Below are positions 9,845 to 17,638 of a stretch of DNA of 64,000 nucleotides, piece by piece. How positions within the stretch are numbered: the stretch's first letter is position 1; each line of letters starts with the position of its first letter. The position numbers and the translations under genes are program-made. This DNA is from Roseimaritima ulvae (GTDB taxonomy: Bacteria > Planctomycetota > Planctomycetia > Pirellulales > Pirellulaceae): NCBI RefSeq assembly GCF_008065135.1, contig NZ_CP042914.1, positions 8,148,516 to 8,212,515 of the forward strand. Direction: 5' to 3'. The notes under the pieces were generated by a model. That model was not told the origin of the DNA. It saw only the letters and a program-made list of their open reading frames with translations, and did no database searches.

Positions 9845-10651
9845 CTACTGCGGCAGGACTTCTAGGGTTACGGCGTAGCTCATGCGGCGCTGCGTGGCCT
9901 CTTTGATCTCCGTGTGCTCGTCTTGGACGCTGGTCTCGAACCAGTACATCCCGGCTTCCGGCCAGGTGACGGTGAACTCGCCATTGCTGTTGGTGGTCAG
10001 CGTCTTGGCGTCATGGGCGTCGCGGTAACGGGTGTCGCCGCGAATCAATTCGATCTCCAAACCTTCAGCGGGTTGGCCGTTGACCAACAAACGGAAGGTG
10101 GCCTTTTCACCGGCGTAGAGGTCGTTGGGATGAGTCAGCGGGACCAGTTCAATGCCTTTGCCGGTCGGCTTTAGAGCCGTGTCGTTGGGTTGGCCGTTGG
10201 TGACAAAGGTTTCGATACGGCCGTAGCTTTCGGTGACCTTCAAATTCTCAGCGCCAGCGGGAACTTCATCGGCAAGGTTCGCCGCGGTGCCGCGGAAGCG
10301 ACGACGCTCGCCATTCTCGGTCCAACTGGCGAACAAGCCATGATTGACCACAGCCACGCGGTAGGTGCCGGTTTGCTGCAGCGAGAAATCAAACACGCTG
10401 CGGTATTTGCCGAGGGCTTGGTTCTGCGCCTCGGCCTCCGAGCCATCCGGTGCCGTGATCACCAGATTGTCCAACCGCAGCGGATGGTGATTGAAGTAGA
10501 ACAGGTCGTTGGAAACCGCGGCGTCGACCGTGACCCAGGGTTCGGCGCCTGACAGCACGGTCTGCGAAGGACGCAGCCAAACCCGGTGCGCTTGGGCGGA
10601 CGAACAACACAGGGCCGCCAACAAGGCGGGGATGATCAGAAAACGCGACAT
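9845..10651 (-). CDS. DUF4198 domain-containing periplasmic protein
   Basis: 268 residues with a signal peptide (FLIIPALLAALCCSSAQA) and mature N-terminus starting HRVWLRPS, which is the conserved opening of DUF4198. Ig-like beta-strand segments follow (PTGKGIELVPLTHPNDLYAGEKATFRLLVNG is typical). DUF4198 proteins occur with TonB receptors and metal/cobalamin uptake systems and are thought to help metal handling; no biochemical function is established. It lies downstream of DUF2271, PepSY-TM and DUF1559 genes on the same strand, separated from DUF2271 by a 250-bp repeat-bearing gap, so it may be transcribed separately. Confidence 0.85.
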   Translation of the reverse strand: MSRFLIIPALLAALCCSSAQAHRVWLRPSQTVLSGAEPWVTVDAAVSNDLFYFNHHPLRLDNLVITAPDGSEAEAQNQALGKYRSVFDFSLQQTGTYRVAVVNHGLFASWTENGERRRFRGTAANLADEVPAGAENLKVTESYGRIETFVTNGQPNDTALKPTGKGIELVPLTHPNDLYAGEKATFRLLVNGQPAEGLEIELIRGDTRYRDAHDAKTLTTNSNGEFTVTWPEAGMYWFETSVQDEHTEIKEATQRRMSYAVTLEVLPQ

Positions 10652-10704
10652 CGGCTAGATCCTACTAAAAAGGGAGAACTGAAATATTGAACTTCGGTGC
10701 GTCA

Positions 10705-10872
10705 TGCTTCACCCTCCTTTTTAAGGAGGGTCGAGTCTTAGCGAGGGGAGGTTTTTATAGTTTTTGCAGCGGCGCGGTCGCCCTCTCTTCGCTGACGCTC
10801 GACTCTCCCAGAGGGAGAGTGAAGTGAATCCGTCATTAATACACTTCACGTCCCGGAGGGAGGATGAAGAGG
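10705..10872. repeat. Inverted-repeat element, CTTCACCCTCC family
   Basis: A first unit (10707-10751) reads CTTCACCCTCC...GGAGGGTCGAG...TTAGCGAGGGGAGG. A second, facing unit (10789-10824) reads CTTCGCTGACGCTCGA...GAGGGAGAGTGAAG. A third partial copy is at 10842-10868. Related elements occur at 34424-34472 and 47968-48026. The units form GC-rich hairpins and carry no gene. Confidence 0.7.
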
Positions 10873-10904
10873 GGCCAGCATGTATTGATGTGACGTCCCC
10901 CAAA

Positions 10905-11471
10905 CTATGGCGTCAGGGTGATCGAGATTTTGCCCAGTTCGGACTTGCCTTCGACGGCGTGCGTTTGCGGCTGGTCGAGGGGCCAGGTGAAGGGGATTTG
11001 CAACATTTCCCGGCCGCCGACTTCACGTGCAGCTTCGATCACGAAGTCGTATTTGCCGGGCGGCAATTTGGCCAGCCGCGGGTCGTCGCTGGATAGTTTG
11101 ACGGTATGTTGCCCCGGCGGACGCGTGGCGGCGGAGACCCCGTCGACGGGCATTTGCAACGAGCGACCACTGCGCCGCCACCACTGCCGCAGGTCCGGCA
11201 ACCACTTGGTGCCCTCGCCTTCGCGGGAACCGGTCAACTGGTACCAGACCGCGAGGTTGGCGACGACCTTGCGATCCTGATCGGCGATCCACATGGCCAC
11301 GTACGGGCGATGGTACTCCGATACGTTTAAGCGAGGGATCTCGACTTTGGCCTCCAACTGCGTGGCGGGCTCGGCAGCATGCAAGCCGCCGCCAACACCG
11401 AGATTCAATTGCCACAGGCCACAGGCCAACAGCACACCAAGGCAGACGGATTTTTTCTTCATGGTTGTCAT
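10905..11471 (-). CDS. DUF2271 domain-containing periplasmic protein
   Basis: 188 residues from ATG 11471, two bases after the upstream stop; ATG 11462 gives 185 residues. A signal peptide (SVCLGVLLACGLWQLNLGVGGGLHA) is followed by a DUF2271 domain: the YVAMWIADQDRKVVANLAVWY strand, then LPDLRQWWRRSG and LPPGKYDFVIEAAREVGGRE. In other bacteria DUF2271 proteins are encoded next to PepSY-TM and DUF4198 proteins in iron/siderophore-linked clusters; their activity is unknown. Tight linkage with the PepSY gene supports one operon. Confidence 0.85.
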   Translation of the reverse strand: MTTMKKKSVCLGVLLACGLWQLNLGVGGGLHAAEPATQLEAKVEIPRLNVSEYHRPYVAMWIADQDRKVVANLAVWYQLTGSREGEGTKWLPDLRQWWRRSGRSLQMPVDGVSAATRPPGQHTVKLSSDDPRLAKLPPGKYDFVIEAAREVGGREMLQIPFTWPLDQPQTHAVEGKSELGKISITLTP

Positions 11472-11473
11472 TT

Positions 11474-12223
11474 TCAGTGAATAAAGAGGATTAACAAAAT
11501 CCAGGGAGCGATCAGACCGATGGCGACCAGCGGCCAGGTCAGGATGCGGCGTTTGGCGCGTTCGTATAACAACAACAGACCGGTCACACAAAACACCAAG
11601 GTGGCGACCGAAAACACATCCAAGAACCAGCTCCAGGCCGTCCCCGTATGCCGCCCTTTGTGCAGGTCATTCAGGTACGCGATCACGCCGCGCGTCGTCG
11701 ACTCGAACTCCACCATCCCGTTTCCCAAGTCGATCGCCAACCACGCGTCGGCTCCGGGTCCCGGCATCGACAGATAGATCTCATCCTCGCTGCGTTCGAC
11801 CGTGGCCTTGCGGACTGACCGAGAAAATTCCTTGCTCAACCAAGCGGTCACTTCGTCGGGCAGCGGCGTGCTGCTGGAATCCTGCGATGACTCCACACCG
11901 CGGGGCTGGTGACACAACTGCAGCAGCTGCGGCGGCAGTTGTCCGCTGCGGGTTTCGACAACCGGTTCGGTTTCGATCTGACCGGCGTGGTTCAAGGTGA
12001 TACCGGTAATCGCAAACAGAATCATGCCCACCAGGGCAACGGCCGAACTCATCCAGTGCGAATGGATCAGGAACCGCAGCCAGAGACCGCGTCGTTTGCG
12101 TTTGCGAGCGGCGTCGCCTGTACGAGCCGCATCGCCAGAACGGGCCGCATCGTCTGTACGAACTGCGTCGCTCGGGCGTGACGCTTCGACCAGGCGAACC
12201 GAGGAATTACCGGATGAAACCAT
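11474..12223 (-). CDS. PepSY-associated transmembrane protein
   Basis: 249 residues from ATG 12223, five bases after the preceding stop; a longer frame overlaps the upstream gene and is rejected. The cytoplasmic N-terminus carries four six-residue repeats of the type (S/T)GDAAR. The first membrane span (SSAVALVGMILFAITGITLNH) is the classic PepSY_TM opening. A periplasmic PepSY-like part follows, then DLHKGRHTG before a second span (FLDVFSVATLVFCVTGLLLLY) and a third (WPLVAIGLIAPWILLILFI). Such proteins sit beside TonB/siderophore and DUF2271/DUF4198 genes and are suspected ferric reductase-like or accessory components. Function is inferred from family and context. Confidence 0.85.
   Translation of the reverse strand: MVSSGNSSVRLVEASRPSDAVRTDDAARSGDAARTGDAARKRKRRGLWLRFLIHSHWMSSAVALVGMILFAITGITLNHAGQIETEPVVETRSGQLPPQLLQLCHQPRGVESSQDSSSTPLPDEVTAWLSKEFSRSVRKATVERSEDEIYLSMPGPGADAWLAIDLGNGMVEFESTTRGVIAYLNDLHKGRHTGTAWSWFLDVFSVATLVFCVTGLLLLYERAKRRILTWPLVAIGLIAPWILLILFIH
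12105..12176 (-). repeat. Four 18-bp tandem repeats inside the PepSY-TM gene
   Basis: Units at 12105-12122, 12123-12140, 12141-12158 and 12159-12176 share the core CGxxCxGCxTCGxC. They encode the repeated (S/T)GDAAR hexapeptide in the cytoplasmic tail. An in-frame copy change would lengthen or shorten the tail without breaking the gene. Confidence 0.7.
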
Positions 12224-12228
12224 AAAAA

Positions 12229-13299
12229 CTATTCCGAGGAAACGGTTTTGACCTCGCCGCCACTGCGCGTCCAGCTGGCGTGCCAGACGTTGCGATCGAT
12301 CGTGTCGGCCACGCCGCGGACACTGCCGTCGCACAGCAACACCTTGACGGTGCCGGGGTGGTAGCTGCGGGCGGCAGTCATTTTGGAAGAACCCAGTTGC
12401 AGGTCGGGGATTTCACTGTTGGGGGTCAGGCGGCCGTTGATCAGCGGTCCGTTGGGTACGCTGCCCCGCAACCAGTAATGATTGCGGTCGCCCGTCCAAC
12501 CGGTGATCGTGGCCTGCACGGTGGCAATGTCACCGGCGTCGGCAGCCGCCCCGATGGTGTTGTCGACCGTACTGGCATAGGCGCGGTATTGAAGCGGGTC
12601 CTGCAGCGGAGTGGGCGAAGACACCGAGCCACCGATGCCCATCGTGGTTTCCGCAAAGGCGATCGTGTTGCTGGTCCCGTCGGTGATGTCGCGGAGCTTG
12701 GTTTTGGCATTCACCCAGCAGAGACCATCCGAAGGGGTGCCGGTACCGGGATGGAAAACGCCATCCAAACCGCTGCCCATGTTCATGCCATAGCTGGTAC
12801 CGGCGATTTCGGTGGTTGCACCGGAGGGCATGGTCATCAAATGAATGTCCGCACCCACATCGCTGGGGCATTCAAAAATCGGCACCTGCGTGGCCGCCGC
12901 CTGCCGCAGTTCGACCGGCAAATCCGCCAGTGCTGGATGTCCCATGTAGACGCCAAAGTCGACCAAGTCCTGCAGATTCTTCTGCTCCATGAACGGCAAC
13001 AACTTGGCGTGCGGCGAAAAATCGCTGGGGTACCCGCCGGGGTAGGAATAGCCGTTGTTGGGCATCGATTCGCTGTAGGTGCTGGCATAATTGTGCAAAG
13101 CCAACCCGATCTGCTTGAGATTATTGCCACACTGCATCCGCCGAGCGGCTTCGCGAGCGGCCTGCACGGCGGGCAATAACAAACCGACCAAGACCCCGAT
13201 GATGGCGATCACCACCAATAATTCGACCAGCGTAAAACCGGCACGACGCCGCGACACCACTCGCCGGGACACCAACACCCATTCACGATTTAGCGACAT
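12229..13299 (-). CDS. DUF1559 domain protein (pilin-like leader)
   Basis: 356 residues with a class III/prepilin-like leader, [35 protein letters not shown] at about 20-54, followed by NNLKQIGLALHNY, which defines DUF1559. The C-terminus has the family's H-G-x-G-like H-x9-LLCDGSVR motif (SYHPGTVKVLLCDGSVRGVAD). These proteins are hugely expanded in planctomycetes and are thought to be surface or pseudopilin-like proteins; their role is unknown. It is the first gene of the block running into PepSY-TM and DUF2271, with a five-base gap to the former, so co-expression is likely. Usually DUF1559 genes are paired with small lipoproteins, so this pairing is noteworthy. Confidence 0.93.
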   Translation of the reverse strand: MSLNREWVLVSRRVVSRRRAGFTLVELLVVIAIIGVLVGLLLPAVQAAREAARRMQCGNNLKQIGLALHNYASTYSESMPNNGYSYPGGYPSDFSPHAKLLPFMEQKNLQDLVDFGVYMGHPALADLPVELRQAAATQVPIFECPSDVGADIHLMTMPSGATTEIAGTSYGMNMGSGLDGVFHPGTGTPSDGLCWVNAKTKLRDITDGTSNTIAFAETTMGIGGSVSSPTPLQDPLQYRAYASTVDNTIGAAADAGDIATVQATITGWTGDRNHYWLRGSVPNGPLINGRLTPNSEIPDLQLGSSKMTAARSYHPGTVKVLLCDGSVRGVADTIDRNVWHASWTRSGGEVKTVSSE

Positions 13300-13722
13300 A
13301 ACACTCTCTCTTTCTTGCTAGGACCAATCCGTTGAGGAAAACCGACCCGGACATCCCCACACTCCACCAACTGAGTGGTAGTGGGTCTCCGGTGTCTCCA
13401 TCGAACTTGGCTGGCTAGAGCGGAAAGAGCTCGTGGCTTGCTGCGTTGGGGGGACCTGATATTGAGAATCAGTTGCACCAAGGGTAACCGTCCGGATTAC
13501 GGGTGCAAGGGGCGCGGGCGCTGATTTGCGATTTTCTCGGCGGTTTCTCGGGGCGCCGGCGAAGGCGGGCCCTGAGATGGTGGAAGCGTCGCCGGCAGCG
13601 ACGAAAAATCCGCCGCCGCTCGCCAAATCCTTGGCGATTCTGCCCGACTACCCTGCCCCCGAGGTTGGGCGCGGCCAGCAACCCCGTGACGGACCGGCCG
13701 ACGACCGATGGCAACGGCCCGC
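13300..13722. other. 423-bp gap without a supported gene
   Basis: Several short open frames exist on both strands, but they are arginine/proline-rich composition artefacts of GC-rich DNA without start signals. The end nearest 13300 must hold the promoter of the leftward DUF1559 gene. The other end follows the stop of the small membrane-protein gene. No strong hairpin with a T-run was seen. Confidence 0.5.
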
Positions 13723-13980
13723 TCAGTTTGCTGACGGCTGCGGGCAGTCAAGGTTTTGTTCGAGCTCTTCCGCTCGGCGGCGCTGCAGGATCTGCTGCAT
13801 CACCTCCAGCTCGGTGTAGTACATCGCGCTGGGATCGATGCCTTGTTCATCCAGCCACTGCAGGTGCTCGCGCATCGCGGGCTGCTGGGCGTGACGCGGC
13901 AACACGACCAGCCAGACCAGGGCGATGCCGCAGACCCACAGCAACAGCAGCAGCTTGTTCTTGCCAGGGATCTTGCTCAC
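13723..13980 (-). CDS. Small single-span membrane protein of the sulfate-exporter operon
   Basis: 85 residues. Its ATG overlaps the stop of the preceding exporter gene (ATGA). An N-terminal membrane span ([19 protein letters not shown], about 10-28) is followed by a soluble, Gln/Glu-rich helical tail (about 35-85) ending [21 protein letters not shown] do not recognise a family. Translational coupling suggests it is an accessory subunit or regulator of the exporter (inference). Confidence 0.7.
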   Translation of the reverse strand: MSKIPGKNKLLLLLWVCGIALVWLVVLPRHAQQPAMREHLQWLDEQGIDPSAMYYTELEVMQQILQRRRAEELEQNLDCPQPSAN

Positions 13981-15416
13981 GGCGCAATCGCTTCGGCAAA
14001 TACGATCTTGAACATCAGATACGCGACCGCCAGGGTGAGCACGAGATTCAGGGATTGACCGCAGACGTACAGCAGCAGCGGCTTGCCACCTTTTAACTGC
14101 GGCAGCAATTCGCGGAAATTCGTTTCCAACCCGATGCTAACAAACGCCAGACAGAAAAACCAACCTCGTAGCGTCTTGGACGAACCCTGGATCGTGGCGT
14201 CGACCAGTTCGGGGCCGGCGGTGAGGTTCGCATACAGCAGCGAGAACACCACCGACATGGTGACAAAGCCCAGCACAAACTTGGGGAACCGGTACCAGAT
14301 TTCGCTGATCCCCAAACGGGGTCCTCGCGGATCGCGTTCGACAAACGTGACCCAATAGATGGCCACACAAAAGGCGGTGATGCCGATCAAGATGTTCTGA
14401 ATCATCTTGACCGTGGCCGCCACTTCCAAGGCCTCGTCGCCCAACACGGCTCCGGCCGCCGCCACGGCCCCGGTCGAATCGATTGTACCGCCCAGCCAGG
14501 CGCCGCCCAGAATCGGGTCCATCCCAACGGCTTTGATGATCGCCGGCAAGACCACCATCATGATCACCGTAAAGCCCAGCGACAGGCCGATCGACAGCGA
14601 CAACTCTTCCTTCTTCGCGCGACAAGCCGCCGCGGTGGCGATCGCCGCCGAAACCCCGCACACCGACATATCGGCTGAGATCACCATATTTAATGACTTG
14701 GAACGAATCCCCAACACCTTCTGACCAAACAGATACGTCGTGATCAGCACCACCGGGGTCACAAACCAAGCCACGAACACGCCGGGCAGCCCCAACGCCA
14801 ACAACCGACTCATCAACACCTCCGCGCCCAACAACACCAAACCCGTCTTAATGAAAAACTCGGTCAGGATCGCCGGACGCAGGATCTGCGGCGTGCCCAC
14901 GGTATTGCTGATGATCAGACCCAGCAGCAACGCCCACAGCGCGTACTCCAGGTTATACGCTTTCACGACCTCCTGACCGGCCAACACATACGCCACGGTG
15001 GCCAGCATAAACACGCCGGGAAAAGCCATCAGAAAGCCGCCGGCCGGTTTGCCGCGCAGCGCCATCGCGGCCGCGAACACGCCGCCGATGATCACAAACA
15101 CGCCCACGATTCCGACCAGTTTGGGTTGCAGGGCGTCCCACGGGTTGTGACTCCAACCACCGGGCTTAGCCACATAGCCTTTCAACGGACTGACCACCTC
15201 CACGGCTTCTCCCGCCGCGATGGCGGTGGCTAATTCCGCGGGCTGAAACCACCACACCGCCGCAAACGAAGCGGCCAATAGGAAGGCTCCGCACCAGATC
15301 GCCCACCAGTCTTCGCTGGTTCGCATGTCGCGCCAGAGCCCAGGTCGCGGGGGCGGGGTAACCGATGGGGGAGACGTTGAGGTGGCGGGAGACGGGTGTT
15401 CGGTGGGTGTGGTCAT
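13977..15416 (-). CDS. YeiH/UPF0324-family putative sulfate exporter
   Basis: 479 residues. A proline-rich cytoplasmic N-terminus (about 1-40) precedes about ten hydrophobic spans, with the family's conserved stretches [44 protein letters not shown] and [27 protein letters not shown]0324/YeiH proteins are annotated as sulfate or sulfite exporters (the related TauZ case is the basis), but the substrate is not proven for this clade. It lies between a MarR regulator gene upstream and a coupled small membrane protein downstream. Confidence 0.88.
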   Translation of the reverse strand: MTTPTEHPSPATSTSPPSVTPPPRPGLWRDMRTSEDWWAIWCGAFLLAASFAAVWWFQPAELATAIAAGEAVEVVSPLKGYVAKPGGWSHNPWDALQPKLVGIVGVFVIIGGVFAAAMALRGKPAGGFLMAFPGVFMLATVAYVLAGQEVVKAYNLEYALWALLLGLIISNTVGTPQILRPAILTEFFIKTGLVLLGAEVLMSRLLALGLPGVFVAWFVTPVVLITTYLFGQKVLGIRSKSLNMVISADMSVCGVSAAIATAAACRAKKEELSLSIGLSLGFTVIMMVVLPAIIKAVGMDPILGGAWLGGTIDSTGAVAAAGAVLGDEALEVAATVKMIQNILIGITAFCVAIYWVTFVERDPRGPRLGISEIWYRFPKFVLGFVTMSVVFSLLYANLTAGPELVDATIQGSSKTLRGWFFCLAFVSIGLETNFRELLPQLKGGKPLLLYVCGQSLNLVLTLAVAYLMFKIVFAEAIAP

Positions 15417-15423
15417 GGGAGGT

Positions 15424-15479
15424 GGGAGAGGGGGAGAGTGGGAGAGTGGGAGAGTGGGAGAGGGGGAGAGGGGGAGAGG
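15424..15479. repeat. Seven 8-bp purine repeats (GGGAGAGK) between marR-like and exporter genes
   Basis: Units GGGAGAGG or GGGAGAGT occupy 15424-15479 without interruption, just upstream of the exporter start at 15416 and beside the regulator stop at 15483. On the transcript this is a pyrimidine tract covering the region where a ribosome binding site is expected. No ordinary SD is visible there. Confidence 0.8.
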
Positions 15480-15482
15480 GGG

Positions 15483-16040
15483 TTAGAGGCCGGAGCTGGT
15501 GAGCGATTCGTCGCGGCCGTCGACTTCGGACTCGGTTAAGGATTGCCGGACGATCTGCAGCAAGCGGATCAGCTCTTGCTGGTCCTTTTTTCGCAACCCC
15601 GACATGATTTCGTGCTCGAGTTTGCGGAGCGGATCAACGGTCGGACTGACCAGCTTGCGGCCGGCTTTGGTGATCGCGATATACACGGTCCGGCGGTCCG
15701 TTTCGCTGCGCGTGCGCGTCACCAGGCCACGTTTCAACAACCGATCGACCATCGCCGTCACGCCGGGCACGATCTGCACCAACCGCTCGCCGATCTCGCC
15801 ACAGGTCAACGGACGATCTTCCATATCCAACATCCGCAACACGTTGTACTGCGGCAGCGTCAGATCAAATTGCCGAAAGAAGCGACGCAGCCGGGTGTCC
15901 AGCTGATCGCCCGTGCGGAGCACACTCAACACCGCCTCCTGGGCGGTACCGGCGAAAGGTTGGCAACGATGCAACTCCTGGTAAAGGCTGTTGCTATTGC
16001 TGTCCGTGTTGCGGGGGCTTGAATTTTTGGAGCGGTTCAT
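15483..16040 (-). CDS. MarR-family transcriptional regulator
   Basis: 185 residues from ATG 16040; a GTG sits one codon earlier. A Ser/Asn-rich N-terminus is followed by a winged helix: FFRQFDLTLPQYNVLRMLDMEDRPLTCGEIGERLVQIVPGVTAMVDRLLKRGLVTR, then the wing RSETDRRTVYIAITKAG. MarR proteins bind palindromes in their own or divergent promoters and respond to small ligands or redox signals. It is divergent from a FAD/NAD(P)-binding protein gene and upstream of the sulfate exporter, so it probably controls both directions (inference). Confidence 0.92.
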   Translation of the reverse strand: MNRSKNSSPRNTDSNSNSLYQELHRCQPFAGTAQEAVLSVLRTGDQLDTRLRRFFRQFDLTLPQYNVLRMLDMEDRPLTCGEIGERLVQIVPGVTAMVDRLLKRGLVTRTRSETDRRTVYIAITKAGRKLVSPTVDPLRKLEHEIMSGLRKKDQQELIRLLQIVRQSLTESEVDGRDESLTSSGL

Positions 16041-16074
16041 CACGTGCGGTCCGGCGATACGGGCCCAAAAGGAA

Positions 16075-16104
16075 TTGACAAAAAATACTTTAACCTTAAA
16101 CTAT
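16075..16104 (+). promoter_or_regulatory. Possible sigma-70-type promoter for the FAD protein gene
   Basis: A perfect TTGACA at 16075-16080 is followed, after 17-18 bases, by the weak -10 candidate AAACTA/AACTAT (16098-16104). It lies in the AT-rich divergent intergenic region about 90 bp before the start codon. The weak -10 limits confidence. Confidence 0.4.
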
Positions 16105-16134
16105 TTGCCGTTCAAGTAACGAACTATCAAATAG
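16101..16134. promoter_or_regulatory. Possible MarR operator: nested inverted repeats
   Basis: A perfect 7-bp inverted repeat CTATTTG (16101-16107) / CAAATAG (16128-16134) encloses a second one, GTTC (16110-16113) / GAAC (16121-16124). It lies between the divergent MarR gene and the FAD gene and immediately downstream of the promoter candidate. MarR proteins usually bind such AT-rich palindromes. Confidence 0.4.
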
Positions 16135-16193
16135 CTGGCGGGGTGCGCAACCGTCGCTCGCCCGTCGATGACCGACAGCATGAGGAACACACG

Positions 16194-17615
16194 ATGCAGA
16201 CCACGGTGATTATCGGTGGCGGATTCAGCGGCACGTTAACCGCCGTCCAACTGGTTCGTCACGCCCGCTCCCCTCACCGTGTGGTGCTGGTCAACTCCGG
16301 CCGAGCTTTCGGGCGAGGCACCGCCTACGGGACCACTCGCAGCGAACATCTGCTGAACGTGGCCGCCAGAAACATGTCGGCCTTTCCCGACCAACCCGAT
16401 CACTTTTTTCAGTGGTTGCGTTCGCGCAGTGACTTCGACGCGATGGACGATCGACAACTGCGGGAAACCTTCGTGCCGCGACGGATCTACGGCGACTACA
16501 TCCGCTCGATCGCTCTGCACTACTTGAACCCGGCCGATCCCCGCAATGTCGTACAGACGACGATCTTGCCGGACACGGCGGTAGATATTGAACCGCGGGG
16601 TCGAGGCGGCATCGTGATGTTGCAGGAGGGAGAACCGATCGAGGCCGAGTCGATCCTGTTGGCGACCGGCAATCAACCTCCGGCCGGTTTGCCCGGTTCC
16701 CAGCGAATCGCCAACGACCGACGCTATATCGCCAATCCCTGGAACCCCTGGCACGAGCAACTGCCTCCGAAAGACGCCCACCTGGTGATCTTGGGAACCG
16801 GTTTGACGGCGGTCGATGTGATCGTGACCTTACGGCATCTGGGTTGGTCGGGACGGATCACCGCGATCTCGCGCAACGGTTTGTTGCCGCAGCGGCATTT
16901 TCGCGGCATCCAGTGGCCGGACGCGATCGGCGACGACGGACAAACGCGAAGCTTAAAAGAGTTGTCGACCCTGATCCGCCAGGATTGCCAACGCCTGCGC
17001 GGAGCCAGCCAGAACCCGGCGATTGCGATCGACAAACTGCGCGGCCGCACGCAGGCGTTATGGAAGAGTTTGTCGGTGGAAGAACGCCAGCGTTTCCTGC
17101 GGCACTACGCTGCCCAGTGGAACGTGCTGCGTCATCGCATTGCCGGTCCCATTCACGACGCCGTCACCGACGCCATCGACGCCGGACAATTAACCGTCCT
17201 GCAAGCCACGATCGAAGGTCTATCGGCCAACGAGCGTCACCTGCAGATCCATCTGGCCGGCGAGGGTGACACGCCTCGCACCATCGACGCCGACATGGTG
17301 ATCAATTGCACGGGCCCCAAAGCGCGTTTCTCCGACACCACGGTGCCGCTTTATCAAAACCTTTTTCAACGCGGCGTGGCCCGCCCCGATGCGATGGACA
17401 TGGGTTTGGCGGTGGATGATTCCTTCGCGTTGCAGCCGGCCGAAGGTCACAGCACGGCGGCGATTTACGCCATCGGACCGTTGCTCAAGGGCACGCTGTG
17501 GGAATCGGTTGCGGTCCCGGAACTGCGCGGCCAAGCGATGCAGGTGGCTCGGACGATTCTGCAACAGCAACCCGATCCGCTGCCCCAGTCGGACTTGATC
17601 GAGTATTGCATCTGA
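16194..17615 (+). CDS. FAD/NAD(P)-binding protein (NAD_binding_9 type)
   Basis: 473 residues from ATG 16194, preceded by GAGGAA at a good distance; the frame extends 50 codons upstream but without signals. An N-terminal Rossmann dinucleotide fold has VIIGGGFSGTLTAVQL, then GRGTAYGTTRSEHLLNVAARNMSAFPDQPDHFFQWL, which is diagnostic of the COG4529 family. A second nucleotide-binding segment reads HLVILGTGLTAVDVIVTL, and a C-terminal flavin motif is CTGPKARFSDT. Members act as flavin oxidoreductases of uncertain substrates (HpyO-like). It is divergent from a MarR regulator and followed by a membrane-transporter-like gene. Confidence 0.87.
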   Translation: MQTTVIIGGGFSGTLTAVQLVRHARSPHRVVLVNSGRAFGRGTAYGTTRSEHLLNVAARNMSAFPDQPDHFFQWLRSRSDFDAMDDRQLRETFVPRRIYGDYIRSIALHYLNPADPRNVVQTTILPDTAVDIEPRGRGGIVMLQEGEPIEAESILLATGNQPPAGLPGSQRIANDRRYIANPWNPWHEQLPPKDAHLVILGTGLTAVDVIVTLRHLGWSGRITAISRNGLLPQRHFRGIQWPDAIGDDGQTRSLKELSTLIRQDCQRLRGASQNPAIAIDKLRGRTQALWKSLSVEERQRFLRHYAAQWNVLRHRIAGPIHDAVTDAIDAGQLTVLQATIEGLSANERHLQIHLAGEGDTPRTIDADMVINCTGPKARFSDTTVPLYQNLFQRGVARPDAMDMGLAVDDSFALQPAEGHSTAAIYAIGPLLKGTLWESVAVPELRGQAMQVARTILQQQPDPLPQSDLIEYCI

Positions 17616-17638
17616 GGGAGCCGCGAGACCGCGGACGA

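Noticed and set aside
13503..14096. A 197-codon plus-strand frame in the gap before the exporter operon
   Set aside because: Dominated by Arg/Pro, overlaps the coupled small membrane-protein gene antisense and has no start signals.
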